From assembly GCA_001970955.1 (NCBI GenBank), contig MPUH01000303.1, positions 1 through 64,000 on the forward strand: a DNA stretch of 64,000 nt, read 5' to 3'. The DNA is from Stentor coeruleus (Eukaryota > Ciliophora > Heterotrichea > Heterotrichida > Stentoridae). Shown here piece after piece: positions 1 through 10,127 of this stretch (positions within the stretch are counted from its first letter, which is position 1; every line of letters starts with the position of its first letter). Under the pieces are notes generated by a model. That model searched no databases. It was not told where the DNA came from and worked only from the letters and a program-made list of their open reading frames with translations. The translations under genes and the position numbers were made by a program.

Positions 1-687
1 AATACTAATAATGATGCATAACTTAAAATATTTTATATGAATTAGTAGTAAGATGCGTAAAATAAAAGCATAAACTAATTTGCAGATTTTATAAAAACTA
101 GATTACAAAAATCATTATAGTATATAAGAAACTATAAAAATATATATAATTATTAAAGTAAAATTAAAAAAAAAGTTGTTAAAGACCATGAGATGAAGTG
201 AAGAAAATATATTTGATATAAATTAAGCAATTGGATACTAGATCAGAGGGATTAAGATATTAGAATTTAGTTTGTAGATAATTTATATTAATTCTTAGAA
301 AAAAACTAAGATTCAGCTTAAATAATACTATATCAATTGGCTCGTAAATAATGATAAATATGATAGAGTTATGCTTTTGCTTAGTATAAAAATAGCATAT
401 GAGGAATTTATTAAATCTTTTTCTACATAAGAAAACAATGATAAACTCTACATCTTATTATATATCTCATACATGCAAGTATTATTTTAAATCTAACTTT
501 AAAACAAAATTTTATAAAATATTATAACTCTACCAATCACCCTTTCAAATATAATAATGCAAGTTGACACTAAATAATAATTTCTATAATCTTTAAATTC
601 TCATTTTAAACTTCAGTATTTTCACGTTTATTTTTGCATAAAACCTAACTATCAGTATCATAAATACTAAGCATTTAAGCTATAAAA
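1..687. other. Intergenic, no gene seen
   Basis: No credible open frame or RNA gene. The first ~400 bases are G-richer than C-rich (lines 181-300 hold about 23 G and 6 C). The right part becomes C-rich and G-poor towards the 3' end of the START gene. No telomere repeat is visible at the window edge. Confidence 0.6.
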
Positions 688-2649
688 TTAATTTCCACGT
701 TTAGCTAATATTTCTTCAACAATCCTACATCCTCTATTCATACTATTAACCCAATCAGCGGGTGCTTTTGAAGCGACACTATTGACAATAACTTTAGGTA
801 TCAGTCCTTTGACATCATTCTGTGATACAATCATAACCGAGCAAGTATTTTCTCCAGTAGGTCTTATAATATATCCAGAAATCAGTGTTTCAGCTCTAAT
901 AACTCCTTTTCTTGGGGGCATTCCAGGGTGTTCACAACTAACATAATACATCATAATAGTCCCAGGCTCAGGATAATCATGAATTTCAACACGTCTTTGC
1001 AGCCAGTCTCTTTTTGTAATACCAAAAGGTGTTTTTATCATATAATAAAGTACTTCATAATCAGGAAGTTTATCAATAAGCCGAAACTCATGGAAAACTG
1101 CATCCCATTGAGTACGAATTGACGTGTCCCATATTGCTGTATATACTGTATGAGATGAAAAATTCACATCACAATTAGCCCTAATCATACATATTGGTGA
1201 ATTCTCAACTCTTTTTTGATACACTTTTGTTTCAGGTTTATCCACAACCTTACGCCAAAATTTCTCACAACAAGGTTCACGGTCTATAGCAAGCAACTGT
1301 TCAAAGCAATCTTGATATGGATGACTAAAAGGAATAACTTCATCATCAGATTTCCTTTCTTCATTCTCTTGTTCAGGAAAAGCCATTACAATTGAAACAT
1401 TATCCCTTGAATCTTTAACTTCATAAGTTTCAGGATCTTGATCAGCTGAAGCTTCGACTATTATTTCTTCTTCATCTGAATCGTGAAGCATTTTATTTGA
1501 ATCATTATCTTCTAGATCTTGCATATCACCTGAGAATAAATTTGGAATGTTTTTTGGAAGCATATATTGGAATGGGCTTCTGTTTGATTCAATTAAATGC
1601 TCAAGGTCGATATTAGGATTTTGTGATGAAAAGTGGTCTTGTTTAGCATCATCCATTACACTTTCATCAAGATGTGCAACATTTGTAAAAGCTTCACCTG
1701 ATTGTTTGATTATCGAAAGTTTTTCATGGTTTTGATTGCAAGTTGTATTTAAGTCTGTGTCATCACAAGAATTTCTCCTGAACAGTAGAACTTTTGGGGA
1801 AATAGCTCTTCTATTCGGACTACACATAAACTCTAAATCAGACATAAACTTACACATAGGATAAGTTTTCTTATAACTTGTCACCAAACTCCAAAAAGAT
1901 GTTAAACTCTTCAAATACATATCATTCTGTACTTTATATGCTAATAATAACATCTGTGTATTTTCACAAGATATAATATCCGAAATCCTTCTAACAATCT
2001 CAAGTTCTTGATTTTCTTTCGCTGATGGCTGTTTAAGTAAATGCATAACCGGTATATAAAATTTTCTTAATCTTGCTGCAGTTATTATAGGGTTTTCTTC
2101 ATGTTTTATAGCTAATTCTAGTTCAATTGTCGAATTAAGTAAACTAGAATGCACAGCGTCTGATTTAAGAAATTTTGTTAGATTGTGGACTTCATTGTAA
2201 AGTTTTATATTACTGATTTGTAGGATTAAAGCTGGTAAGAACTCGACAAATACTTTTTCAAGGATACCTTGGAATTCAGAGATGGGGATACGGCTTTTTT
2301 TTATGTTTCTAAGGTAGGAGTTTAAGCATGAAAGACGTATTTCGTACCTTTTTTCTTTGGTTTTTTTCATACGGTTCAGCTGGTAACGCCTACAAGCTTT
2401 GCGGAGTATATGGATTAGGCAACATGCGGTGAAAAAAGCGATGATTAAGCCGAATAAAGAGGATCCTAAAATAATTATTAGGATTATCCCAGCGATTACG
2501 ATACAAACTAATCCTGTGACATAGCGTTTATTGATTTTAGTCTTGGAATCAAACATCTTTTGGACCTCTGACTCAAGGTTTATAGCCTCTTCATTCATTA
2601 TTGGCGCATAAACTTCGCGTATTGAGAAACAGCTTCTTGTTCTTCTCAT
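688..2649 (-). CDS. Membrane-anchored START-domain lipid-binding protein
   Basis: The 653-residue product ends in a START domain (about residues 445-648), seen from the order FWRKVVDKPETKVYQK, IWDTSIRTQWDAVF, TPFGITKRDWLQRR, the YIIRPTGENTCSVMIVSQ strand and the C-terminal amphipathic helix. START domains bind one lipid or sterol in a hydrophobic tunnel. The N-terminus has two adjacent hydrophobic stretches (about 43-82) flanked by basic residues, so it is probably anchored in a membrane. The middle (about 85-300) is helical, followed by an acidic linker rich in D and E. The start is the first ATG; a second Met at residue 18 also precedes the membrane segment. The family is clear; the lipid carried cannot be read from sequence. 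It lies tandem with the RING gene on the same strand. Confidence 0.88.
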   Translation of the reverse strand: MRRTRSCFSIREVYAPIMNEEAINLESEVQKMFDSKTKINKRYVTGLVCIVIAGIILIIILGSSLFGLIIAFFTACCLIHILRKACRRYQLNRMKKTKEKRYEIRLSCLNSYLRNIKKSRIPISEFQGILEKVFVEFLPALILQISNIKLYNEVHNLTKFLKSDAVHSSLLNSTIELELAIKHEENPIITAARLRKFYIPVMHLLKQPSAKENQELEIVRRISDIISCENTQMLLLAYKVQNDMYLKSLTSFWSLVTSYKKTYPMCKFMSDLEFMCSPNRRAISPKVLLFRRNSCDDTDLNTTCNQNHEKLSIIKQSGEAFTNVAHLDESVMDDAKQDHFSSQNPNIDLEHLIESNRSPFQYMLPKNIPNLFSGDMQDLEDNDSNKMLHDSDEEEIIVEASADQDPETYEVKDSRDNVSIVMAFPEQENEERKSDDEVIPFSHPYQDCFEQLLAIDREPCCEKFWRKVVDKPETKVYQKRVENSPICMIRANCDVNFSSHTVYTAIWDTSIRTQWDAVFHEFRLIDKLPDYEVLYYMIKTPFGITKRDWLQRRVEIHDYPEPGTIMMYYVSCEHPGMPPRKGVIRAETLISGYIIRPTGENTCSVMIVSQNDVKGLIPKVIVNSVASKAPADWVNSMNRGCRIVEEILAKRGN

Positions 2650-2875
2650 ATTTAATAACTCATGTTATCTTAAATTCCATTGATTAATTTTTATTCTCAA
2701 TCTTATATTTAAATTACTAATAAGCATATGAAATTCTTATTCTTATAAGATACACCCTAGGATGTTATTGAAAATTTATATTAGATACTTAAAATCAATG
2801 CTTTTTTTTGTCATTAATTTATATCAAATTTCAACGTATTTTAAGTTAAAAACCTATTTTTTATGAGAGTTTATA

Positions 2876-4381
2876 TTATGAGTCACTATAAAGTAAGAAA
2901 ATCTCGTTGAAGTAAATCATGTCTTCCTCCGAAACAACAATCGATTTTTGGTCTTCAGTTATGATAACAGCTTTAGCTATAGTAAAATACTTGTAATTCT
3001 TGTAATTTTCTTTGCTTAGAAGTTCAATACGTTTATCCCCAGAATAGTATTTAAAGTCAGCTTTTAAATCATTTTTAAGCCCAATAAGATATTCATCACA
3101 ATTGCTGAAAAGTCCAGGGCTTTCATTTTTGCATATCCTTTCTTTAAATGTATAAGGGAAAACATCGAGTAAATTGTACTTTTCTAAGAAAAATTTAGCT
3201 CGTTCAGTTGGGTCTTGAGATAAAAATTTCCCACGATATTTTTTTGGAGAGTTGTAAAGATTGTTTTCTGTTTGAGATGAATTTCGGTTTATAGTGAATA
3301 TTTCAGAATATGTGACCATGTCTGTAGAGGCAACAAAAAGGTAGAAAGTATCAACTTTTGTAGGACATGCACGGGCTAAAGTGAAAAAAGAACATTGTTT
3401 TTCATTGTTTTTGCTGAGAAGGAGGTATTTTATTAGGTTTTGATAAGGTGATATAATTGGTTTAAAGTCTTTATTAATTATCAGGAGAAATTCAGAAGAA
3501 CTGTCTAGAGGTAGGGATGAAGGGTTTGAATCACCAACAGTTCCAGTGTATGTGAAACTTGGGATGAAAAGGTTGTTTTTTCGGATGAGGATTTTGATTT
3601 TTTCTTCAGATGGAGTATCATCATTATATGGAGTTGATTTTTCTACAGGCACAGTGCTATAATTTATGAAACTTTGTGGCTTGATATTTAAAGGAGGAGG
3701 AAGTCTTTCTATCTTTTTTTCTTCTAAACATGGGGTTCCAGGTGTTAGGATTTTGACATTAGAATACTCAAATGGGTCAAAAGGAGGTATAGGAAAAGCT
3801 GGCTTATTCCTATTATCTAAATATCCTTTTTCCTGCTTAAAAATAACCCTATCTTCATTTTCTTTCCTCTTATTCTCTTCCATATCTCCATATGGCCTAT
3901 TCAAAAAGTTGCTTTCCACAATATTCCTATCAAAACCAAACCCAATTGGTTTTCCTGACATATTAAAAGCCCCTTCCTGACATTTGCACATCACATTTTC
4001 TTTAATCGACGACGTAATTTTGTTACACCTACTGCATTTAAAAAAATAACTTTTAATTCCAAGCAAAAAACTACTACAAATGTCTATAACATTAGTTAAA
4101 TCCCAATTTTTATAATAAGCAAAAAGCTCTTTAAGTTCATCTGGAGAAACAGTTAACGCTGATTCTTTACAATAAGCAGGGCAACCTATATATGATGCTA
4201 AGCCATAAAGGACTTTAGGATTTTGTTCTAATATGGAATTAAGTCTGCTGATCTTAGCCATGTAGTAAGTATAGTAACAATTTTGACAAAATGAATGCCT
4301 ACAAGGAAAGATAATACATTTATTGTGATTTTTGCAAGTTACACATTCTGAGTCTAAAATGAATTTGCTTAGAAACCCCAT
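2876..4381 (-). CDS. RING-type zinc-binding protein with a possible N-myristoylation signal
   Basis: Residues 13-35 carry Cys-x2-Cys, then Cys-x-His-x2-Cys-x2-Cys (C13, C16, C27, H29, C32, C35), a RING-like first half. A CPAYC pair follows near residue 90, and a second CSRC...CKC zinc pair lies near 140-160. The remainder (about 170-501) has proline-rich stretches and no domain I recognise. The frame is open upstream to 4447, but the extra residues are an AT-rich run of Ile, Tyr and Met. I chose the ATG at 4381 because it gives MGFLSKF, a good glycine-2 acylation motif just before the first zinc ligands. A ubiquitin-ligase role is inferred only from the RING pattern, and the cross-brace is not fully canonical. 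Confidence 0.7.
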   Translation of the reverse strand: MGFLSKFILDSECVTCKNHNKCIIFPCRHSFCQNCYYTYYMAKISRLNSILEQNPKVLYGLASYIGCPAYCKESALTVSPDELKELFAYYKNWDLTNVIDICSSFLLGIKSYFFKCSRCNKITSSIKENVMCKCQEGAFNMSGKPIGFGFDRNIVESNFLNRPYGDMEENKRKENEDRVIFKQEKGYLDNRNKPAFPIPPFDPFEYSNVKILTPGTPCLEEKKIERLPPPLNIKPQSFINYSTVPVEKSTPYNDDTPSEEKIKILIRKNNLFIPSFTYTGTVGDSNPSSLPLDSSSEFLLIINKDFKPIISPYQNLIKYLLLSKNNEKQCSFFTLARACPTKVDTFYLFVASTDMVTYSEIFTINRNSSQTENNLYNSPKKYRGKFLSQDPTERAKFFLEKYNLLDVFPYTFKERICKNESPGLFSNCDEYLIGLKNDLKADFKYYSGDKRIELLSKENYKNYKYFTIAKAVIITEDQKSIVVSEEDMIYFNEIFLLYSDS

Positions 4382-4815
4382 TATGATATTTATATAATAA
4401 GGGATGATTATCAGCGGAAATATATAAATTATCATATGAATCCACATCAAAAACTATAAAGGCATAAGTTTCTAAACATAACATCTCTCAATTATCATTA
4501 TCAAAAAAACCTTTCTCATACATCATATACAAATTGTCAAAAAAAAACTCTACAAATATTCTATTCTTAAACCTATCAAATCATACTAAAAAAAAATATT
4601 CCCAAAACCCATCCAAATTAATATCAAAAAAAAAATCCAGTAGTGTAGCNATTCTATTCTTAAACCTATCAAATCATACTAAAAAAAAATATTCCCAAAA
4701 CCCATCCAAATTAAATATCAAAAAAAAAATCCAGTAGTATAGTATCTTCCATTTATCAAAGCTTCCTACACAGGGAAAATTCCATACTATATTTCTAATA
4801 CTCCACATATAAATC
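4382..4815. other. Intergenic between divergent RING and GYF genes
   Basis: AT-rich and C-rich on the + strand to the right. It holds a ~91-bp near-duplication split by an N at 4650. The short open frame that crosses the N is an artefact of that duplication, not a gene. Confidence 0.6.
4558..4742. repeat. Direct near-duplicate flanking an N at 4650 (assembly join)
   Basis: About 91 bases starting attctattcttaaacc occur at 4558 and again at 4651, separated by a single N. The copies differ by one A and one G/A change, as two alleles or read errors would. An unmerged contig overlap is the simplest explanation. Confidence 0.85.
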
Positions 4816-5580
4816 ATGGCAGAAAGGCCAAAAGCCAAGTTCAAAAAAGACTGGCGTAAAGCTGAAATAAACCCTTCTATTCATCGATATACAAGAGAAG
4901 AGATTCTTAAACTTTTTTCCCCATCCCAAGTGCCAGATAATTTCAACCCTCCAGTCGAGCTCTTTTCCTATCCTAGCTTAAACCCTTCAAACTCCCAAAA
5001 ACCATTATTTGCTTGTTCAAGTTCCCGTAGAAACAATTCTCTTAAAGAATCTATTCCAGAATGGTATAACGAGAACATTGAAGAGCAGAAAACAAGTATA
5101 AATGTTGATGAAATCGAAGAGGAATATAGCAAAATTGACGTCAAATATGAAGATAGTATTAAAAAAATCATAGAAGAAGATGATAAATACCCTGAATGGG
5201 ATGATCCACATGAAGAAAATAATGAGGAAATCAATTCACCTGAAGTTATTGCATATCCTTTGTCTTTGATGGAAAAGTTTGTAAATGAAGGGAATCCTTT
5301 TGCTTGTATTATTATGGCAAATAGTATACCTAATGAGGATAGTGTTATTACAAACCCTTATTCGATACCTTTTGAAAAAGTTTGGTATTATAAAGATCCT
5401 CAAGGAAATGTTCAGGGACCATTTACTACAATTGATATGTTTAATTGGAGTGCTGCAGGGTATTTTTCTAGTAATTTGCAGATTGCCCACTCATCGCCTA
5501 CGCATTTTTTTTCTTTGAAGATGTATATCTTACAGGAAAAATATAAGAGTTTATCGAGTTCAGTGGAAAAGGAAAGTTAG
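4816..5580 (+). CDS. Short GIGYF-like GYF-domain protein
   Basis: The 254-residue product ends with a GYF domain (about residues 190-245): W-Y-Y-K-D-P-Q-G-N-V-Q-G-P-F, then MFNWSAAGYF. These are the residues that form the proline-rich-peptide pocket in this family. Near the N-terminus, residues 24-33 read RYTREEILKL. This resembles the 4EHP (eIF4E2) binding motif of animal GIGYF proteins, with Tyr25 followed four residues later by two hydrophobics. The middle is acidic. The combination suggests a minimal GIGYF-type translational repressor adaptor. Animal GIGYF proteins are over 1000 residues, so this would be a strongly reduced version. The GYF call is firm; the GIGYF assignment is inference. 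The start ATG sits directly after a C-rich leader. Confidence 0.85.
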   Translation: MAERPKAKFKKDWRKAEINPSIHRYTREEILKLFSPSQVPDNFNPPVELFSYPSLNPSNSQKPLFACSSSRRNNSLKESIPEWYNENIEEQKTSINVDEIEEEYSKIDVKYEDSIKKIIEEDDKYPEWDDPHEENNEEINSPEVIAYPLSLMEKFVNEGNPFACIIMANSIPNEDSVITNPYSIPFEKVWYYKDPQGNVQGPFTTIDMFNWSAAGYFSSNLQIAHSSPTHFFSLKMYILQEKYKSLSSSVEKES

Positions 5581-6111
5581 ATGGAATATAAATAAATTAT
5601 GGATGAAATTTAGGGAATGATTAATGATGGGTGTGATAAGAAGGGAAAGTTTTATTTTTTTTATGATTGTGAATGAGATAATTGATTTTTTTTATAATGG
5701 GTGTTGAGTTTGATTAAGATTTTGAATTTATTGATATTTTTTTTGGGGAATATTATTGATGAAAACTTTGGAGGTTTAAGGATTTATAGTCGAGAATAAG
5801 ATGATTAAGAATTTGAGATGAGATGAAATAAATAATTAAAGGTTTATAGAAAATTTTAGATAAATATTAGGGAGTAAGTATAATAATATCATCTTATAAT
5901 CCATCTAATAAACTTTGCTGATTTTTTATAAATTCTACAATATAATAACTCTAATTCTTAATAAATAGTAAAATGCATTTCATAAGCAAGCCTTCCCTTT
6001 CAATCATCATCATTCAAACTACAATAATATCAATAAAATCGAATTTTCTCCTCATTAAATCCTATACGTTCTATAGTTCTTACAATTGCTGATGAGAAAA
6101 TAAAAATATGA

Positions 6112-6267
6112 GCTTATCTGAGGAATAATGCAAAAAAAGTTTTTGTGTCTAAAAAGTCAAGAATGCTTATCCATAAATCTTTTCTTAAATTCCCTGGGTT
6201 TGTTAGGGATTTATTGAGTTTTTCAGATAGTATGGATTTAGGTTTTTTTGAACTTCTTACTTCTTAG
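6112..6267 (+). pseudogene. Possible gene remnant, 51-codon coding-like block
   Basis: An open stretch of 51 codons before TAG has ordinary codon usage and a mixed composition (for example NNAKKVFVSKKSRMLIHKSF and SFSDSMDLGFFELL), unlike the Ile, Tyr and Asn-rich frames in neighbouring non-coding DNA. The same frame continues upstream from 6040 to an in-frame TGA at 6109 with no ATG, and no GT is placed so that a 15- or 16-nt intron could bypass that stop. The preceding 200 bases have the C-rich bias normally found upstream of genes here. I do not recognise the protein. It could be a decayed gene, part of a gene with an unrecognised exon, or chance. Confidence 0.25.
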
Positions 6268-6542
6268 AGCTTTTTCTTTTTACGGAAGGTGCATATCATA
6301 AGAAAAATAAGAAGATAAATATGTAAATTCTTATAAAAATGCTTCATATAATTGACTTTTTAATTTTGATTAAGATATATTAGTTCAAAACCTTTTAGTC
6401 CTTTTCTTTATCATTTTTCTTAAATGGGTTTATAAATAATTATCAAGTTAAAGACAATTTGATTATATGAATTTTACTCACAACGAACATGTTTTTTTAA
6501 TAAAAAGAATTAACATATAAAATTTATTCAGAGCAATTTTCC

Positions 6543-6571
6543 ATTTCTTTTCTTTTCTTTTCTTTTCTTTT
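6543..6571. repeat. TTTTC pentamer microsatellite
   Basis: About five tandem copies of a TTTTC unit, interrupted at the right end, in the leader region upstream of the MARCH-type gene. Confidence 0.8.
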
Positions 6572-6796
6572 TCTAGCCTTATCTAATATTTTTTTCAAAA
6601 TGATACTTTAATATTATCTATGTTTATATTATTATCTTGTTATCCTTTGCATCTAAAATTTCCCATCAATATCTTATGCAATTATTGTATTATAATTCCA
6701 TATTCTCATTTGCTTCCTCACATATTCAATCAATCTTCATATTTCCAACCAAATCCAAAAAATTATTAGTATTTTATAATCAAATTATAATTTTTA

Positions 6797-7624
6797 ATGG
6801 ATTATATACACCAGAATCGAGGTAAGGTCTCAGGAATAGACTCAGAAAATAAAATAGATGATGAAGCTTTACAAGAAAAGCTGTGTAGGATTTGCTTTGA
6901 GCATGAAAATGAATCAAATCCAGTAATTTGTCCTTGCCGATGTAATGGAACAATGAAATATATTCATGAAGAGTGCTTAAAATCATGGATTATATCACAA
7001 AGTAGAGATTTGTATGAATTCTCTTGTGATATCTGTAAGGCAACTTTAGATATGGAATTCAGATACAAGACTGTACTTTCATGTAAAAACTTTGAAGATG
7101 AGTGCTTAAAAATTGTTATCTTTCCTTTTATTATATTTTTGGTATGCACAGTTTTTGGAATAATTGTTGCTTATACTGCTAAAGGAGTTGTTAAAGATAA
7201 ACTCTCTTTATCAGAAAAAATTTATCTGAGTATTGTTATAGCAACTTGTGTTATAATGATTTTGGTTTTATTAATTATATTCATTAAGTCTATAAGAGCA
7301 GGGTGTTGTACAAGAAAAATGGCATCATGGAAAATTAAACCCTATCATATAACAGAAGAAAGAGACCGAACAATAATTACTGAAAATATTTCAAAAGAAA
7401 ATCAAAGCCCTGTAACTGCTGCAGAAATTATTCCTTTTGAAGGCCCTCAACTTGATCTCAATCAATCGACTGAAGATCCAAAACTTTTTATCAGAAGAAA
7501 TACTGAGGAAATAAATGGTATATTCCGTTTGCATAGAGTAAGCTTTGATGATGATTATGATGATAATAATGATCATCCAAGTTTAAGATTACCACACGAA
7601 GTGCACGATGTGCATGAAGTATAG
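6797..7624 (+). CDS. MARCH-type membrane RING-CH E3 ubiquitin ligase
   Basis: The 275-residue product has a RING-CH domain at residues 30-80: C30, C33, C47, C49, H57, C60, C77 and C80, with the hallmark PCRCNGTMKYIHEECLKSW. Two membrane helices follow (about 113-133 and 144-170). This order and size match the MARCH family: an N-terminal C4HC3 RING that recruits E2 enzymes, then a membrane hairpin that selects membrane-protein substrates for ubiquitination and sorting. The C-terminal tail is acidic with a run of Asp and Asn before HEVHDVHEV. The ATG at 6797 gives the shortest N-terminal extension before the RING. No substrate can be inferred. Confidence 0.92.
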   Translation: MDYIHQNRGKVSGIDSENKIDDEALQEKLCRICFEHENESNPVICPCRCNGTMKYIHEECLKSWIISQSRDLYEFSCDICKATLDMEFRYKTVLSCKNFEDECLKIVIFPFIIFLVCTVFGIIVAYTAKGVVKDKLSLSEKIYLSIVIATCVIMILVLLIIFIKSIRAGCCTRKMASWKIKPYHITEERDRTIITENISKENQSPVTAAEIIPFEGPQLDLNQSTEDPKLFIRRNTEEINGIFRLHRVSFDDDYDDNNDHPSLRLPHEVHDVHEV

Positions 7625-7855
7625 AAGTAATAGAATTAATTAACCTAGAATTAAATTTCCTAGCAAAAATATAAATTTGATATTTATAATAGGTTTTCAA
7701 TACCAAAATATGACTAAAACTTTTTAATTTTTTAATTGCTAGGTTTATGACAGTATTATTTTAAAACACTTACCAAACATAAAAAAAACCACTCCTTTGC
7801 ATAAAAAGAAAGGAAAATTTATATTAAAGTTTTAGAAAATTTTGTTAAGGCTAAA

Positions 7856-8742
7856 TTACTCAGGGCTATGAGAAACATTAAATTTCCTCAATGAATACAG
7901 CCTTTCGAAAATCGGCCCATCTCTTTTCCCTTTAAAAATCCTATTCGCATGTGGAGAAACATCAGGTTTAAAATTCATTTCAACAATATTTTCCTTAGTT
8001 TTTATCTCATAAAGTCTATCAAAAACAGGTGTAGCACCAAAAACAGGTGTAGCACTTCTATTTTCACTTAACCCTTGTGATTTATTTGATATATAAGGTC
8101 TTTGCCTCATCTCAAAATTCGACTCTTCAAACTTGCACTTCTATTTAGGTTTAGCCTTCTATTTTCACTTAACATATAAGGTTTATTTGATATATAAGGT
8201 CTTTGCCTCATCTCAAAATTCGACTCTTCAAACTTCTGTTGTTTCATTCTTTCCTGTTTTTGTTTTCTATGATATTCCCATCTATATACCCTTTCAGTAA
8301 ATTCACTATTATCATTATTGCTTATAAGACTTGTATTATTTGGTTTAAACGTGCAGTTCATTTTAAATTTTGCTTTTTTGTTGATTTCTGCTTCAATTTG
8401 TAAGCTTTTTATATGTTCTTGTTTAGTTTTTACTACTTCATTTAACCTTTTGTATAATGGGATATAGTTTTTGAATATTTTCTTAGAATTTTCGCTTATA
8501 TTCGGTCGATCTTGTAGGGTTCGGATTTCTGAAACAAGCTGATCTTTTCTTAGAGACTCGATTTTTTCTAGTTTTTTTGTGTTGGATAAGACTAGTCTGC
8601 TGATTGTTGAAGCTATTTGTAAATCTTTTGAGCTGGAGGATGTGAGAAATGGAGATTTTGATGAACAATTGGGAAGACCTTGGGTGAGGTTGGCACGTGA
8701 TGGGGATTTTGATAGCTGTTTAGATGATGTTGAATGAAGCAT
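7856..8742 (-). CDS. Uncharacterised charged protein, frame broken by a 101-bp internal duplication
   Basis: Two overlapping frames read on the same strand: 8742-8107 (211 codons, stop TGA) and 8110-7856 (84 codons, stop TAA). Both contain the segment RQRPYISNK followed by LSENR, and both carry short FKP motifs (CTFKPNN and MNFKPDV) near ER-Y-x-x-K/R segments. That layout is seen in protist proteins of unknown function. The DNA explains the break: about 78 bases are repeated at a spacing of 101 nt, which is not a multiple of three, so the second copy falls out of frame. Removing a 15-nt intron would not fix this, because 15 nt preserves frame. It is either a real recent lesion or an assembly error; the copies differ slightly, which favours a real duplication. 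Confidence 0.55.
8050..8237. repeat. Imperfect tandem repeat, period 101 bp, inside a gene
   Basis: The block running from ttctattttcacttaac to cgactcttcaaactt occurs twice at 101-nt spacing, with an 8-base divergent patch near the start. It encodes the repeated RQRPYISNK peptide and shifts the reading frame of the second copy. Confidence 0.8.
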
Positions 8743-9743
8743 TTATATATGAAATAAGAATAAAATGGATGCTTTGATAGGAGGTGATAAGAAAGTGAGG
8801 GTTTTAGGCTATGGAATAGAGATTTTATATTGCAATAGTAGTTAAATATTGTTTATTTTTAGTTTTATATATGATTTATATGATTTTTTTGACTAGATTT
8901 TATGAGAAAAAATTAATGAGATTGTGTATTGGAGGTTATAAGTTTTTTTAGGATATTATGTTATTATTAGAAAGATAGATTGAGTTTTAAATATATTGCT
9001 TGAGGAGGTAGGGATTTTTATATTTAATGAAGTGATTTGGAGAAATTAAAGACTTTTGTTAGTTTATGGGTCATGTGAATATTTTATAAGAATTTGTATT
9101 ATTTTAATGTATGCAAAGAAAAGAATGTTTTAGGTTTTATATGATTTTTATGGAGTTTAACGTTTTTATATAAAGTATTTGCGTAAAGTGCTTTTTTATA
9201 AGAAATTATGTGCTATGGTGGAGGTTTATAGTTTTTTTGTTAAGAGTTTTATAAACTGTTTTTATATTAAATTAATATTTTTATCTTAATGCTAGCTAAA
9301 TTTATTAAAAGAGCAGCTATAAAATTGAAGTGCAAAGAAACTACAGAATATAAATTTTCCTGTTTCCTATTTGCTGATAGTTTTTCCTTATATTGGTAAA
9401 TACATAAAACTTTTTAATATAATAAAATTAGCATAATTGGCTTGAATACTTGAACCTTTAAAATAATTTTAGATAAATTCAAAATTATTGAATTAAAACT
9501 CAGATAAAGGTTTTAACACTTATCAAACAGTAGATAAAAAGTTTACTAAAAATCCTTTTAACCAGCTTCACAATTTCCCTTTAAAATCAATAAGAAATAA
9601 ACAATTATATAAATCAAATAACTGATTTTCCTTACTAGTTTGCAATATAATAATAATCTTTAAAAATATTAGATAATCCCTATTAATTCTTACTATGCAA
9701 AGCCTTTTTCGTTAAAATAAAACTATCGTAATAATCAGAAATA
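8743..9743. other. 1.0-kb divergent intergenic region, no gene seen
   Basis: From 8743 to about 9250 the + strand is G-rich and C-poor (5' flank of the minus gene). From about 9290 to 9743 it is C-richer (5' flank of the globin-like gene). No RNA gene or open frame was recognised. Confidence 0.6.
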
Positions 9744-10106
9744 ATGATCAACAGATATGGGGGAACTAAATTCTGGGACGAAGCTGCTGATAAGCTTCAT
9801 GAAAAACTTAAGGCAGATAATTATTTAAGGAGCTTTTTCGAAAGGCGCTGCCCAATACACGCTAAAGCAATAAACCTCAATATTTTCCGAGCTAGTTTCG
9901 ATCATGGAGCTAAGCTCTACGCAGACGCTATTAAAGTAGCTCATGAAGGCCGAGGTATAACAATTGTGCAATTCATGAGATTTACTAACTGTTTACGTAA
10001 TACTCTAATTGAAGAAGGTGTTGATGAAAGTGATATAAATCTTTTATTAGAAAGAGTAAACTCATATTCATCTTATGTGGCTGAAGACTATGATGATAGT
10101 TATTAA
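9744..10106 (+). CDS. Truncated-hemoglobin-like protein
   Basis: This 120-residue protein follows the pattern of group I truncated globins of ciliates: an N-terminal YGG turn (residues 5-7, usually LGG), a B helix ending LKADNYLRSFF (family: ...ADxxVxxFF), and an F-helix H in VAHEGRGI (His67) aligned with the proximal haem ligand. It ends with a G/H helical region (QFMRFTNCLRNTLIEEGVD...). Tyr at B10, usual for ligand stabilisation in truncated globins, appears to be His19 here. Family truncated globins are about 115-125 residues, so the length fits. Oxygen or NO binding is inferred. The alignment is from memory and needs a profile or structure check. The stop lies only 21 nt before the CWC2 start. 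Confidence 0.6.
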   Translation: MINRYGGTKFWDEAADKLHEKLKADNYLRSFFERRCPIHAKAINLNIFRASFDHGAKLYADAIKVAHEGRGITIVQFMRFTNCLRNTLIEEGVDESDINLLLERVNSYSSYVAEDYDDSY

Positions 10107-10127
10107 TTAATCATTTCAATAGTAATC

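Larger units (their letters stand above)
5581..6796. other. 1.2-kb gap with extreme G-over-C skew and a coding-like remnant
   Basis: Bases 5581-5820 contain about 56 G and only 2 C on the + strand. From about 5881 the bias reverses to C-rich, as normally happens before a gene. A coding-looking block follows at 6112-6267 (listed separately). A TTTTC pentamer run lies at about 6543-6571. I see no intact gene. Confidence 0.55.

Noticed and set aside
4534-4737. 67-codon repetitive open frame
   Set aside because: It crosses the N at 4650 and exists only because of the duplicated contig ends.
8160-8180. A 15-nt intron (gttaagtgaaaatag on the minus strand) to explain the split gene at 7856-8742
   Set aside because: The same bases encode the conserved LSENR peptide in both repeat copies, and removing 15 nt would not change the frame.
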